Notes: generated from the letters alone by a model not told the origin. DNA of 64,000 bases from Bacteroidales bacterium (GCA_017454905.1 JAFTCB010000042.1:38266-102265), one strand, 5' to 3'. Shown: positions 1 to 8,875, counted from the stretch's first letter. Made by a program: numbers and translations.

Positions 1-1
1 G

Positions 2-622
2 AAGGTGTCCAATTTCTATGCGGACACCGAAGGGAAATCCATGGCTCCGCTGCGCAACCTGCTCATCCTGTTCCTGCTGACTTCCGTCATTTCCGCCTTG
101 ATGAGCATTCTCGGCCGCGATGTGTTCGCGGACGCCTTGCTGATCATCATCCCCTCCATCCTGTTCAGCGTGCTGCTCTCCTGTATCTTCTTCTTCGGGC
201 TGCGGCTGGAGTACACGGCTACTGAAGTCGGATCGCATCCGGAAGCCGCTCCGGAGACGGAGCCCGAGCCCGGGGAGTTCCAGGCTCTGATGAACCGGAT
301 CGTGGACCAGATGGAGAACAGGCAGCTTTTCCGTACGCCCGGACTCAAGATCACGGACCTGGCCACCGAACTGGGCAGCAACCGGACCTATGTGTCCAAC
401 TGCATCAACCGCCTCTCGGGCCAGTCCTTCTCGGATTTCGTCAATTCGTACCGCGTCCGCTATGCGCAGATCCTGATGCAGATGAACGACACCGGACAGA
501 CCCTCTCGCAGATCGGTGCCCAGGCCGGGTTCACGGGGGAGACCTCTTTCTTCCGCAATTTCAAGAAAATAACCGGCCAGACGCCCTCCGAGTGGCTGTC
601 CGGCCGGGAAAAGAAGCAGTAG
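2..622 (+). CDS. AraC-type helix-turn-helix regulator with membrane anchor, 5' truncated
   Basis: The frame is open to the window edge; the first in-window start is a GTG at 5, but the gene probably begins upstream. Two hydrophobic segments (about residues 15-34 and 40-63 counted from the GTG) are followed by an acidic linker and a C-terminal AraC/HTH_18 DNA-binding domain of about 100 residues, with paired helix-turn-helix units around 'DLATELGSNRTYVSN' and 'IGAQAGFTGETSFFRNF'. Family knowledge: Bacteroidota have many multi-span membrane proteins with this cytoplasmic HTH domain, acting as membrane-tethered transcription regulators. The target and signal cannot be inferred. It converges on the PrsW-like gene. 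Confidence 0.8.
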   Translation, partial: KVSNFYADTEGKSMAPLRNLLILFLLTSVISALMSILGRDVFADALLIIIPSILFSVLLSCIFFFGLRLEYTATEVGSHPEAAPETEPEPGEFQALMNRIVDQMENRQLFRTPGLKITDLATELGSNRTYVSNCINRLSGQSFSDFVNSYRVRYAQILMQMNDTGQTLSQIGAQAGFTGETSFFRNFKKITGQTPSEWLSGREKKQ

Positions 623-634
623 CGCGATTCTTCC

Positions 635-1387
635 TCAGGCGGAAAGGCTGTCGTCGCCGGCAGGCGGCTCCTCGCTGCGGTCCTGCGCCAGGAGTTCTTT
701 CATGCTCTGGACGGACCAGCGGAGCGAGAAGAAGATCAGGACGGTGAGGAACACCGGGACGAAGGCCGGCATGAAACTGCCGCCCACGTCATCCTGCAGG
801 CAGAAGACGGCCGTATCGTAGAACCCGTGCAGCAGGACGGGCAGCGCCCAGAAGCCCAGGAACGCCGTCCACGCGGAGATCTCCCCGAAGCGGAAACGGG
901 CGAGGAAATACCCCATGATCACGGCGAAGCAGAAGTGGCCGGGGACGGCGAACAGTCCGCGCATGATGCCTGTCGCGACGACGGAATCCGTCTCCATGAG
1001 CAGGTACAGGACATTCTCGATGGAGGCGAAGCCGAGTCCGACGCAGGTGGCATAGACGATGCCGTCCAGACGCTCGTCAAAATAGGGATTCCCTTTGAGG
1101 AAAAGCCACAGCACCAGGAGTTTGCAGGTCTCTTCGGGAATCGCTGCCGCAAAGAATGCATGGCGCATGTGCAGTGCGACCGAATCGCCCGGTCCCGGTT
1201 CCACATCGAGCCCCGTCCATTCGAACAGGCTGGCCAGGAAGACCGATGCGAAAGCGGACAGGATGCCGAAGAGGAACCCCTTCGCCAGCTGTGCCGGCGG
1301 CTCTTTCCGGTGGCGGTCCACCCACCAGACGTAGGCGAACAGGACGGCTGCAGGCAGCAGGGCGACCAGGATGACTCCGTAGAACAT
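635..1387 (-). CDS. prsW: PrsW-family intramembrane metalloprotease
   Basis: A 250-residue polytopic membrane protein with the family's signature residues: EETCK (E85, E86, K89), the EN pair at 124-125, H151 and the HGFYD motif (H187, D191). These form the presumed metal site inside the membrane. Family members cleave membrane proteins such as anti-sigma factors (PrsW on RsiW in Bacillus), but most Bacteroidota homologues are uncharacterised. It is the last gene of a probable operon with the PorT-like protein (23-nt gap) and the DUF5686 protein, so an envelope-related substrate is a reasonable guess. No anti-sigma factor is encoded in the window. Confidence 0.85.
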   Translation of the reverse strand: MFYGVILVALLPAAVLFAYVWWVDRHRKEPPAQLAKGFLFGILSAFASVFLASLFEWTGLDVEPGPGDSVALHMRHAFFAAAIPEETCKLLVLWLFLKGNPYFDERLDGIVYATCVGLGFASIENVLYLLMETDSVVATGIMRGLFAVPGHFCFAVIMGYFLARFRFGEISAWTAFLGFWALPVLLHGFYDTAVFCLQDDVGGSFMPAFVPVFLTVLIFFSLRWSVQSMKELLAQDRSEEPPAGDDSLSA

Positions 1388-1410
1388 GCAGGGGCTATTC
1401 CGTTAGAGGA

Positions 1411-2112
1411 TCAGAAGCGCCAGCCCACGCCGAGGCTGATCTTGTAGGGGTGGGCATGGGATTCCGCGCTGTCGTAGTTGATGATGTCGATGATGCTGTA
1501 TTTGCCGCACAGGTTGATCTGCAGGCCGGAATCGAACTCATAGCCGAACATCAGCCCGAAGCCGGCATGGCTGTCGCTGAGGGCGTAGCGTTTCTTGCCC
1601 GTGTTGTCATCCACGGAGATGACACGCTTGTAGGGCGTGATGAATCCGTCATCGCCCGGACACCAGGCCGTGAAGGTCAGGTGCGTGAAGGGACCGGCGC
1701 CCAGCCGGAACGCCCCCTGTCCGACCGGGAAACGGCCGATGAAGTAGAGGGGAATGTCCAGGCCGAACAGGCGCATGTCCGCGAGGTAATCGACGCTCTT
1801 CTTGCGGTGCCAGACCAGGAAGCCGGGATCCTTGTTGGCGGCCACGTAGCTGCCGTTCTGCAGGGTGGCGAGTATCTGGACTTCCACCTGCAGGCGCCGG
1901 GTGATGTTGTAGTCCACGAACGCGCCGGCTTCCGCTCCGACACCCGGATAGGCGCTCAGCGCGGATTCGGCGATATACATGTGCTCTCCCGCGTAATTGG
2001 CCTGCAGCAGGACGCCGATCGAGACGGGGTCGATCTTGAGGCTGTCGGCATCCTGGGCATGCACCGTCAGGGCTGCAGCCATGCAGAGGAGGATGAGGGT
2101 CAGTCTTTTCAT
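1411..2112 (-). CDS. PorT-like outer-membrane beta-barrel protein
   Basis: A 233-residue protein starting with a clear signal peptide (MKRLTLILLCMAAALTVHAQ). The mature part has alternating polar and hydrophobic strands with aromatic girdles ('QVEVQILATLQNGSYV', 'FRLGAGPFTHLTFTAW', 'GLMFGYEFDSGLQINL') and ends in F, typical of a BamA-inserted beta-barrel. This matches the broad 'outer membrane beta-barrel, PorT-like' class in Bacteroidota. Function is unknown; PorT itself is part of type IX secretion, but this class is much wider and no other por genes are present. The start lies 12 nt after the DUF5686 stop, implying co-transcription. Confidence 0.7.
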   Translation of the reverse strand: MKRLTLILLCMAAALTVHAQDADSLKIDPVSIGVLLQANYAGEHMYIAESALSAYPGVGAEAGAFVDYNITRRLQVEVQILATLQNGSYVAANKDPGFLVWHRKKSVDYLADMRLFGLDIPLYFIGRFPVGQGAFRLGAGPFTHLTFTAWCPGDDGFITPYKRVISVDDNTGKKRYALSDSHAGFGLMFGYEFDSGLQINLCGKYSIIDIINYDSAESHAHPYKISLGVGWRF

Positions 2113-2124
2113 GGGGTGAGGGGA

Positions 2125-4701
2125 TTAGAGGGAAACGCGGAATGAAATCTTGAAACCGTTTTTCTGGGCCTCGGTCAGGCCTTCGGTGTAGCTGATCCTG
2201 CGGATGTAGTCGACGCGCAGGAACTTGAAGATGTTCTCCAGGCCGATCGAGTACTCCATGTAGGGGATCTTCGTCATCAGTTTGCAGCCGTCAGGCAGCA
2301 TGTAGAGGCCCTCGGTGCCGAAGAAGGGATTGTTTTTCTCGGAGAGGGAGCCCGTGATGGCGCGGAAGGAGACCACCTCGCGGAGCTTGAGCTTGTTGAG
2401 CAGCGGGATGCGGTTGAGGATCCAGCCCTTGAGGTAGTAGGTGGCGAAGAACTCGGCATACTGGTCCATCACGAACTCCATCGGCTGCATGAGGTTGTAG
2501 GCGTTGCCGAGCAGGAGGATGGACGGGTTGGCGTTGGGCGTGAAGAGATTCGGGAGCGGGACGCGGTTCCAGATGAAACCGGTGGAGACCTCGGCGTCGA
2601 TGTGCCCGAAGGAGGAGAGCCAGATGCGCTTCTGGGCGGAGAACTCGGTCTTGTTGTACCAGAAACGGTGGTCGAAGCGGCCGACCGTGTGGCTCAGGCT
2701 CACGATCGGCGCGTCCTTGGCGAGGGTGATCGGGGATTCCTTGCCGAGGCGGTTGGAGAAGAGCGGCTCGCCCGGAGCGAAACGGAGCCGGAACATCGCG
2801 TTCACGTCGTCGAAGAACGGGACGTTCTCGAGGGCGCCGCCGGTGCCGATGCGCTGGTAGGAGAGGGTCCCGGCAGGCCAGATGCGGTCGGCGCGCAGCC
2901 GGGCATTGACCGAGATGCGGGAGAGCCATTCCCGGTCATATTTGACCTGGAAGCGGCGGACGTACTGGAGCGGCTGCGGCCCGAAGTTGGACATCAGGAT
3001 GTTGTCGCGGTCGATCAGCTCGAAGCTCTGTCCGGGGGCTTCGACTTCGTAGCTGGCCGTGAAGGACAGGGTGTGCCGCAGCGGCTCGAACGGATGGAAA
3101 TCCTTGGGTTCGAAGGTGTGGATGTAGGTGAGTTCGCCCTTCGGACGGAGATCCTTGAAGCCGAAGGCGACGTAGCCGTTGAGGAAGTTCTGCTTGTTGA
3201 GTTTGGCGGTGGTCATGCCGCCTAGGCGCACGCGGAAGCCCTCCAGGGTGTTGTAGTGGAAGGTGTGGGTGATCGGGCCGATGTCGAATTTGCTCCGCTT
3301 GCGGTCTTCCGGATTGGCCTGGCGGTCGAGCGGGGTGGTGGGGAAGTATTCCGAGCCCAGCGACTCGATCAGGCTGGCCGTCCGGCGCAGGCTCGGCACG
3401 GAGTAGATGTCCGTCAGGAGGCTGTCCAGGATGCTTTCCTTGGATGTGAGCGCCACCGGCCGGCGGGGGATCCACCAGTCGTCCGGCCGCCACCAGTCGG
3501 GGTTCTTGATGACCTCGTCAGGCTGGCTGAGCAGGCTGTCGGGAATGTGCGTCTGGGTGAAGTCGTAGTTGGAGTGGACGATCTTCTTGTGGGCGTAGAG
3601 CTGGCGCATCCACTGGAAGATGTAGAAGCGGGCGAAGGTGTTCTTTTCCTGGGAGGCCCAGGTGCCGTTGGGCATCTTCTCGAAGTTCTCTTCGATCGCG
3701 AGGTTGCTGACGAAGTTGAGGTTGATGTGGGCCGGGATGCCCAGGGAGTATCTCTTGAGGGCGTAGGTGCTGTCGGCTACGACGTAGAGGTGTCCGGTGA
3801 AGCTGTAGCTCTCGCTGTTGAAGGGCACGAAGGTCAGGTCGATGCACTTGACCCCGTCCACCATCAGGGTGTCGGAGATGTAGTACTTGTAGTAGGAAGT
3901 GGCGAGCGAGGAGGAGAGCGGGCTGACGAAGCGGTTGAGCAGCACGTCCATGTTGTCGTCGAAGATGTCGGAATCGGCGAAGATCGCCTGGATGTTGGTG
4001 GTGAGTCCGCCACCGTCCAGCGGCTCGTCCAGACCGAGGCTCCGGCGCCGTTCGACCCAGGTCCGGGTGCGTTTGGGATCGCGCTGGTACCAGGTGTCGG
4101 AGAGATTCTCGCGCAGCGAGACGGTCAGCACCGGGGTGCTCTTGAACTGGGCCGTGTCCACGTATTTCTCCAGGAAGCTGAATTTGCGCCAGAAGCGGCT
4201 GCTGTCGAAGTTGACGTCGAACTTGTCCAGGGACATGATCAGCTTCTCGTAGTTCTCGACCTTGTAGCCTTCCGTGGACTTGACGTGGTTCTCCGCCTTG
4301 TGGGCGATGACGTTCTTGACGAGTTCGACGGCCGGATTGCCGCGGCGGCGGTACACCCTGTCGCGGCGGCGCTTGGGCTTGACGATGACGCTCTGGATGC
4401 CGTAGGTGTCGGGGTTCATCTTGACCTTGGCGTCGCGGGTCGTACCGCGCTTGACGTTGAGGATGTAGGTCTCGTACCCCATCATGATGAAACTCACGTT
4501 GGAGAAGGTCCGGGAGGACTCGATGTGAAAGTTGCCCTGGTCGTCGGTCATGGTCCCGATCTGGGTGCCGGGGAAGATGACGGACACATAAGGCATCGGT
4601 TCTCCGGTCTGCGCGTCCGTGACGACTCCGCTTACGCTGGTCTGCGCGAGCAGGAGCGCCGGAAGACAAAGCAGGAATATCAGTAAGAAGCTTTTTTTCA
4701 T
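2125..4701 (-). CDS. DUF5686 outer-membrane protein with carboxypeptidase-like regulatory domain
   Basis: 858 residues from the ATG at 4701, chosen because MKKSFLLIFLLCLPALLLAQ is a clean signal peptide; a TTG- or ATG-like start 36 nt upstream would precede it needlessly. Residues about 20-105 form a carboxypeptidase-D regulatory-like beta-sandwich ('SGVVTDAQTGEPMPYVSVI'). The long remainder matches the DUF5686 family, with a C-terminal half rich in amphipathic barrel strands. Such proteins sit in the outer membrane; their biochemical role is unknown. It is the first gene of a three-gene operon with the PorT-like and PrsW-like proteins. Confidence 0.8.
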   Translation of the reverse strand: MKKSFLLIFLLCLPALLLAQTSVSGVVTDAQTGEPMPYVSVIFPGTQIGTMTDDQGNFHIESSRTFSNVSFIMMGYETYILNVKRGTTRDAKVKMNPDTYGIQSVIVKPKRRRDRVYRRRGNPAVELVKNVIAHKAENHVKSTEGYKVENYEKLIMSLDKFDVNFDSSRFWRKFSFLEKYVDTAQFKSTPVLTVSLRENLSDTWYQRDPKRTRTWVERRRSLGLDEPLDGGGLTTNIQAIFADSDIFDDNMDVLLNRFVSPLSSSLATSYYKYYISDTLMVDGVKCIDLTFVPFNSESYSFTGHLYVVADSTYALKRYSLGIPAHINLNFVSNLAIEENFEKMPNGTWASQEKNTFARFYIFQWMRQLYAHKKIVHSNYDFTQTHIPDSLLSQPDEVIKNPDWWRPDDWWIPRRPVALTSKESILDSLLTDIYSVPSLRRTASLIESLGSEYFPTTPLDRQANPEDRKRSKFDIGPITHTFHYNTLEGFRVRLGGMTTAKLNKQNFLNGYVAFGFKDLRPKGELTYIHTFEPKDFHPFEPLRHTLSFTASYEVEAPGQSFELIDRDNILMSNFGPQPLQYVRRFQVKYDREWLSRISVNARLRADRIWPAGTLSYQRIGTGGALENVPFFDDVNAMFRLRFAPGEPLFSNRLGKESPITLAKDAPIVSLSHTVGRFDHRFWYNKTEFSAQKRIWLSSFGHIDAEVSTGFIWNRVPLPNLFTPNANPSILLLGNAYNLMQPMEFVMDQYAEFFATYYLKGWILNRIPLLNKLKLREVVSFRAITGSLSEKNNPFFGTEGLYMLPDGCKLMTKIPYMEYSIGLENIFKFLRVDYIRRISYTEGLTEAQKNGFKISFRVSL

Positions 4702-4745
4702 TCTGTTACGAGGATTCCCTCGGGGTGGGGCTTGCAAAAATCGCG

Positions 4746-4753
4746 CAAAGATA
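4746..4753 (-). promoter_or_regulatory. -7 promoter element for the DUF5686 operon
   Basis: On the minus strand this reads TATCTTTG, a match to the Bacteroidota -7 consensus TAnnTTTG. It lies 44 nt before the ATG at 4701 and just downstream of the terminator of the ATPase gene. Confidence 0.6.
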
Positions 4754-4755
4754 GC

Positions 4756-4777
4756 AAAAAGGCGGGAGAATCCCGCC
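4756..4777 (-). terminator. Intrinsic terminator of the P1B-ATPase gene
   Basis: Perfect 7-bp stem GGCGGGA/TCCCGCC (4761-4767 and 4771-4777) with a 3-nt loop. On the minus strand it is followed by five T residues, 10 nt after the ATPase stop codon. Confidence 0.75.
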
Positions 4778-4786
4778 CTTTTCGCT

Positions 4787-6709
4787 TTATTTCCCGGGTT
4801 GCCGGAGCGCGCGCATCGCGTTCAGCACGGCCAGCACCGTCACGCCGACGTCCGCGAAGACGGCCATCCCGAGCGTTCCGAGCCCGAACGCGGCCAGGAT
4901 GAGCACGAGGAGCTTGACGCCGACGGCGAACCAGAGGTTCTCCCGGGCGATGCGCAGGGTGCGTCGGGCGATGCGGACCGCCGTGGCGATCTTGGAGGGT
5001 CGGTCGTCCATCAGGACCACGTCCGCGGCTTCGATGGCGGCGTCGGAGCCCAGGGCGCCCATGGCGATGCCCAGGTCGGCGCGGGCGAGCACCGGTGCAT
5101 CGTTGATGCCGTCTCCGACGAAAGCCAGCGTCCCTTCGGACAGCAGCTGCTCGACGCAGGCGACTTTGTCTGCGGGCAGCAGGCCGGCGTGCCATTCGTC
5201 CAGTCCGGCTTCCCGGGCGACCGCCGCCGCTATGGGCTCCTGGTCGCCGGTGAGCATGACGGTCTTGCGGATGCCGGCTGCATTGAGGTCCCTGACGGCC
5301 TGTGCCGCGTCGGGCTTGATCCGGTCGGAGATGACGATGTGCCCGGCGTAGGTGCCGTCTACGGCCACGTGGACCAGGGTGCCGGGTTGGGTGCAGGGGC
5401 GCCAGGCGGCGCCGACCTGCTCCATCATCTTCTGGTTGCCGACCGCCACGGTGCGCCCGTTGACGGTGGCGCAGAGGCCTTTGCCTGCGAATTCGCGGAC
5501 GTCGCCGATGTGGCAGTCATCCTGCTCGCCGGGGTAGGCCTGCAGGAGCGCCGCGGCGATCGGGTGCGTGGAGTGGCGTTCGACGTGCGCGGCCAGGTGC
5601 AGCAGTTCCTGCTCGTCGAGTTGTTCGGGGTGCACGGCGGTGACCTGGAAGACGCCTTCGGTCAGGGTGCCCGTCTTGTCGAAGACGACGGTCCGCACGC
5701 GGGAGAGGGTGTCCATCCAGGCGGAGCCTTTGATCAGGATGCCCTGGCGGGAGGCGCCGCCGATGCCGCCGAAGAAGGTGAGCGGCACGGAGATGACCAG
5801 CGCGCAGGGGCAGGAGACCACCAGGAACATCAGCGCCCGGTAGATCCAGTCGGCCCAGGCTCCCGTGAACAGGGGCGGCACGATGGCCAGCAGGACGGCC
5901 AGCGCCACGACGACCGGCGTGTATACGCGGGCAAAGCGGGTGATGAAGTGCTCGCTGCGGGATTTGTTTTGCGCGGCGTGTTCGACCAGTTCGAGGATCT
6001 TGGAGGCGGTGGATTCGCCGAAGGCTTTGGTGGTGCGGATGCGGAGGACGCCGCTGAGGTTGACGCATCCGGAGAGGATTTCGTCTCCCTGTGCGACCTC
6101 GCGCGGGACGCTTTCGCCCGTCAGGGCGACGGTGTCCAGGGTGGAGCGGCCTTCCAGTACGATGCCGTCCATCGGCACCTTTTCGCCGGGGCGGACCAGG
6201 ACGGTCTCGCCGACGCCGACGCTCTCGGGGGCGACGGTTTGCAGGACGCCGTCCCGCTCGACCTGTGCCGTGTCCGGCCGGATGTCCATCAGGTGCTGGA
6301 CGGATTGGCGTGAGCGGCCTTCGGCGATGCCTTCGAACAGTTCTCCCAGCTGGAAGAAGAGCATCACGAAGACGGCTTCCGCGAATTGCGGTTCGGCGTC
6401 CGGGAGGAAGCCGATGGCGAGTGCGCCGAGCGTGGCGATGCTCATCAGGAAGTTTTCGTCCAGGGCTTCGCCGTGGGCGAGGGCTTCAGCGGCTTCCCGG
6501 AGGGTGTCCCAGCCGGCGATGAGGTAGGGGACCAGGAAGAGCAGGAGGTACTGCCAGGTGGCCCAGTCCGTATGTTTCTCGAGGAGGATGGCGGCAATCA
6601 GGAGGACGGCCGATGCGGTGATCTTGATGATCCGGCCGCGGGCGCTTTCCTCTTCGTGGTGATGCCCGTGCTCGTGCTCATGGTCGTGGTGATGGTGTTC
6701 GTGTGCCAT
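4787..6709 (-). CDS. Heavy-metal P1B-type ATPase, Zn2+/Cd2+ exporter class
   Basis: 640 residues. The start at 6709 places a His-rich tail first (residues 3-19, mostly H, E and D), which replaces the usual HMA domain as a metal-binding segment. The order is P-type ATPase standard: actuator TGES (197-200), transmembrane CPC (300-302), phosphorylation site DKTGT (D344), an HP motif ('THPIAAALL') and the hinge GDGINDAP. The last helix pair carries K and DxG ('VGVKLLVL', 'FADVGVTV'), which with CPC indicates the P1B-2 (Zn/Cd/Pb) specificity class. It should export metal from the cytoplasm. It is a single-gene unit with its own promoter and terminator. Confidence 0.9.
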   Translation of the reverse strand: MAHEHHHHDHEHEHGHHHEEESARGRIIKITASAVLLIAAILLEKHTDWATWQYLLLFLVPYLIAGWDTLREAAEALAHGEALDENFLMSIATLGALAIGFLPDAEPQFAEAVFVMLFFQLGELFEGIAEGRSRQSVQHLMDIRPDTAQVERDGVLQTVAPESVGVGETVLVRPGEKVPMDGIVLEGRSTLDTVALTGESVPREVAQGDEILSGCVNLSGVLRIRTTKAFGESTASKILELVEHAAQNKSRSEHFITRFARVYTPVVVALAVLLAIVPPLFTGAWADWIYRALMFLVVSCPCALVISVPLTFFGGIGGASRQGILIKGSAWMDTLSRVRTVVFDKTGTLTEGVFQVTAVHPEQLDEQELLHLAAHVERHSTHPIAAALLQAYPGEQDDCHIGDVREFAGKGLCATVNGRTVAVGNQKMMEQVGAAWRPCTQPGTLVHVAVDGTYAGHIVISDRIKPDAAQAVRDLNAAGIRKTVMLTGDQEPIAAAVAREAGLDEWHAGLLPADKVACVEQLLSEGTLAFVGDGINDAPVLARADLGIAMGALGSDAAIEAADVVLMDDRPSKIATAVRIARRTLRIARENLWFAVGVKLLVLILAAFGLGTLGMAVFADVGVTVLAVLNAMRALRQPGK

Positions 6710-6735
6710 ATTGCGTGTTTTTTGTTTTCCGGGTA

Positions 6736-6766
6736 CAAAATTACCGGGCCGCGGCTGCAACCCGGT
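6736..6766 (-). promoter_or_regulatory. Promoter and possible operator of the P1B-ATPase gene
   Basis: TAATTTTG on the minus strand (6736-6743) fits TAnnTTTG and lies 26 nt before the ATG. The 6-bp inverted repeat ACCGGG/CCCGGT (6743-6748 and 6761-6766) sits immediately upstream, where a metal-responsive regulator could bind. The operator role is a guess. Confidence 0.4.
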
Positions 6767-6800
6767 TGCAAAATGATGGTCCGTTCCTCGCGGAGGCGTA

Positions 6801-6831
6801 TTGTGCGGAAGCGGTTTTTTCGTTATATTTG
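6801..6831 (+). promoter_or_regulatory. Promoter of the GH8 gene
   Basis: TTG at 6801-6803 and TATATTTG at 6824-6831 are 20 bp apart, close to the Bacteroidota -33/-7 arrangement. The predicted 5' leader is about 70 nt, longer than for most genes here. Confidence 0.6.
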
Positions 6832-6908
6832 TGTCACACAATGCCAGAGTCTCCAGGGAGGACGGTCTCCCGCGCCCGGTTGAAATTGATATTTTAACCC
6901 TTTTTTCT

Positions 6909-8204
6909 ATGTTGTTCAAAACTCTCAGATGTGCCTTCGCGGCACTCGTCATGCTGGCACCGATGGCCGCTTCCGGCCAGCAAACCCTCAAGCCCTGGAC
7001 GAAGGGCGGATTCGAGACGCATCAGTACCGCAGTGTTTTCGCCGAGATGGGTTATCCGCAGGCGGAGGTCGATGCCAGGCTGGAGCGCATCTATCAGGAG
7101 GTGTTCTGCGGCCCGGACAAGGTTTATTTCGAGGTGGGCGATGACATGGGCTATATGTCCGATGTCAAGAATTTCGATGCGCGTACCGAGGGCATGTCCT
7201 ATGGGATGATGATTGCCGTGCAGCTGGACAAGAAGGATGTTTTCGACCGTTTGTTCCGCTGGGCGAAGAAGTACATGCAGTATCAGGACGGTCCGATGAA
7301 GGGGTATTTTGCCTGGAGTCTGAGCCCGGACGGTACCATCCGCGGTGCGGGTCCGGCTTCCGATGGCGAATTGTATTTTATCACCTCGCTCATTTTCGCT
7401 TCCAACCGCTGGGGCAACCAGGGGGACATCAATTATCTTGCCGAGGCGCAGAACATCCTGAACTGTTCCTGGGAGAAGGACGGTTCCGAGGGGATCATGC
7501 CTTTCATCAACAAGGAGAATCACCTGATCATCTTTACGCCGGACGGGCGGGGTGTTTCCTATACGGATCCTTCTTACCATCTGCCTGCTTTCTATGAGGT
7601 GTGGGCGCGCTGGGCGAATGACGGTCGTGCGGATTTCTGGCGTGCTTGCGCTACGGCCAGCCGCGAGTATCTGCACAAGAGCATCGATCCGCAGACGGGC
7701 CTCAATCCGGATACCAACAATTTCGACGGTTCGTTCATCGAGACGCCGGCCTTTTTCGGCCGCCGGATGAAGCCGGCATTCCGTTTTGATTCCTGGCGTG
7801 TGCCGATGAATATCGCCCTGGATTATTCCTGGGCTTGTGCGGACCGCGAGTGGCAGACGAATTATGCCAATACGATCCAGGATTTCTTCTATTCGAAGGG
7901 GATCGATACCTTTGCGGACCAGTACAATGTGGACGGGACGGAGGTGGAGTTTGCGATGCCGGCTGGCATGGGTGAGTTCCAGGGCAAGGGGACCCGCCAT
8001 TCCGTGGGGCTTGTTTCGACGCTGGCCGCTGCTACGCTTGCGGCGGATCATCCGGTTGCGCGGGAGTTTGCCCAGCGCCTCTGGGACAGCGAGAACAAGC
8101 CGTATGAGGATGGTTATTTCGATGCCTATTACGACGGCATCCTGCGTTTGTTCGCATTTATGCACCTGAGCGGCCACTACCGCGTGATCGAGCCGGCGAA
8201 ATAG
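6909..8204 (+). CDS. Secreted glycoside hydrolase family 8 (Rex-like xylanase)
   Basis: 431 residues from the ATG at 6909, which starts a signal peptide (residues 1-23, ending ASGQQ). The GH8 catalytic acid motif is RTEGMSYGMM (E94), the sugar-site motif is ASDGE (D152), and the general base lies in FRFDSWRVPMN (D294). This set fits the reducing-end xylose-releasing exo-oligoxylanase (Rex) subgroup of the inverting (alpha/alpha)6-barrel family, though endo-xylanases of the family are similar. The signal peptide places it in the periplasm or outside. It stands alone without a SusCD pair. Confidence 0.88.
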   Translation: MLFKTLRCAFAALVMLAPMAASGQQTLKPWTKGGFETHQYRSVFAEMGYPQAEVDARLERIYQEVFCGPDKVYFEVGDDMGYMSDVKNFDARTEGMSYGMMIAVQLDKKDVFDRLFRWAKKYMQYQDGPMKGYFAWSLSPDGTIRGAGPASDGELYFITSLIFASNRWGNQGDINYLAEAQNILNCSWEKDGSEGIMPFINKENHLIIFTPDGRGVSYTDPSYHLPAFYEVWARWANDGRADFWRACATASREYLHKSIDPQTGLNPDTNNFDGSFIETPAFFGRRMKPAFRFDSWRVPMNIALDYSWACADREWQTNYANTIQDFFYSKGIDTFADQYNVDGTEVEFAMPAGMGEFQGKGTRHSVGLVSTLAAATLAADHPVAREFAQRLWDSENKPYEDGYFDAYYDGILRLFAFMHLSGHYRVIEPAK

Positions 8205-8258
8205 CAGACTTCCGTGTTCCGCCCGGGCACCTGCGGCTGTCCGCGGCTGGCGGCGGTT

Positions 8259-8450
8259 CTATTTTTCGACCCGGAATCGTCCCGGGGTGTCCTGTACGAT
8301 GTAATCTCCTTCGTGTACGGTTTCCAGCCCTTCGTCTGTCATCAGCGAGAGCATCGAGAACCCCATGCAGTCATAGGGAGCAAGGATTTTGTCTCCGCAG
8401 AACTGCTTGACCGCTGTGAAATTGGTGCCTGTATACTGAATCCGCTTCAT
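8259..8450 (-). CDS. Small conserved-looking hypothetical protein, 63 residues
   Basis: The protein runs MKRIQYTGTNFTAVKQFCG to a C-terminus with 'VHEGDYIVQDTPGRFRVEK'. The last part resembles a short beta-hairpin motif ('G D.I V...G.F') seen in small phage-type proteins, but I cannot name a family. Support that it is real: a good minus-strand TATCTTTG element 14 nt before the ATG, divergent from the DUF1294 promoter, and no other gene in this gap. It has no signal peptide or membrane segment. Confidence 0.55.
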   Translation of the reverse strand: MKRIQYTGTNFTAVKQFCGDKILAPYDCMGFSMLSLMTDEGLETVHEGDYIVQDTPGRFRVEK

Positions 8451-8464
8451 GGTGAATTACAACG

Positions 8465-8472
8465 CAAAGATA
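8465..8472 (-). promoter_or_regulatory. -7 element for the 63-residue gene
   Basis: TATCTTTG on the minus strand, 14 nt before the ATG at 8450. It is divergent from the element at 8506-8513. Confidence 0.6.
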
Positions 8473-8505
8473 GTTATTTCCTCTCCAAACCCGGGGTGAA
8501 ATGAC

Positions 8506-8513
8506 TATCTTTG
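8506..8513 (+). promoter_or_regulatory. -7 element for the DUF1294 gene
   Basis: TATCTTTG followed by only five bases before the ATG at 8519. This decides the start: an ATG at 8501 lies upstream of the predicted transcription start and cannot be used from this promoter. Confidence 0.65.
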
Positions 8514-8518
8514 CAAAA

Positions 8519-8875
8519 ATGGTTGATTTCATCCTGTACTACCTGCTTGGTATCAATATCCTGACTTTCCTGGTCTATGGACTGGACAAGTGGAAGGCCA
8601 GGAAGAATCGGTGGCGCATCCCGGAAGCTACCCTGCTGATGCTGGCCCTCATCGGCGGGAGCGTCGGTGCCCTGCTCGGTATGTGTACCTTCCGCCATAA
8701 GACCCGCCAAAACAAGTTCCGGATCGGCCTTCCGCTGATCCTGCTGGCCCAACTGGTCATTCTTTTCCTGCTCATCCGGTCTGTCCCGATGGTTGAGCAG
8801 GCCTGCCATCCCCATTACCGGATAAATGCGAGGGATATCTTCGAGTCCGAACTCAAACCCCTGATCGATCGCTGA
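8519..8875 (+). CDS. DUF1294 membrane protein
   Basis: 118 residues from the ATG at 8519; six extra N-terminal codons are possible but would lie before the promoter's predicted start site. It shows the DUF1294 signature: 'NILTFLVYGLDKWKAR', 'WRIPEATLL', 'GGSVGALLGM' and 'FRHKTRQNKF'. About three transmembrane helices are visible. The family is widespread and uncharacterised; in some proteins it is fused to a cold-shock domain, which is not the case here. Confidence 0.85.
   Translation: MVDFILYYLLGINILTFLVYGLDKWKARKNRWRIPEATLLMLALIGGSVGALLGMCTFRHKTRQNKFRIGLPLILLAQLVILFLLIRSVPMVEQACHPHYRINARDIFESELKPLIDR

Noticed and set aside
6710-6991. 94-codon N-terminal extension of the P1B-ATPase.
   Set aside because: It would lie upstream of the predicted promoter and overlap the divergent GH8 leader; the His-rich start at 6709 is typical.
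8204-8259. Possible terminator between GH8 and the 63-residue gene.
   Set aside because: Only a 4-bp CCGC/GCGG stem with an interrupted T-run; not convincing.
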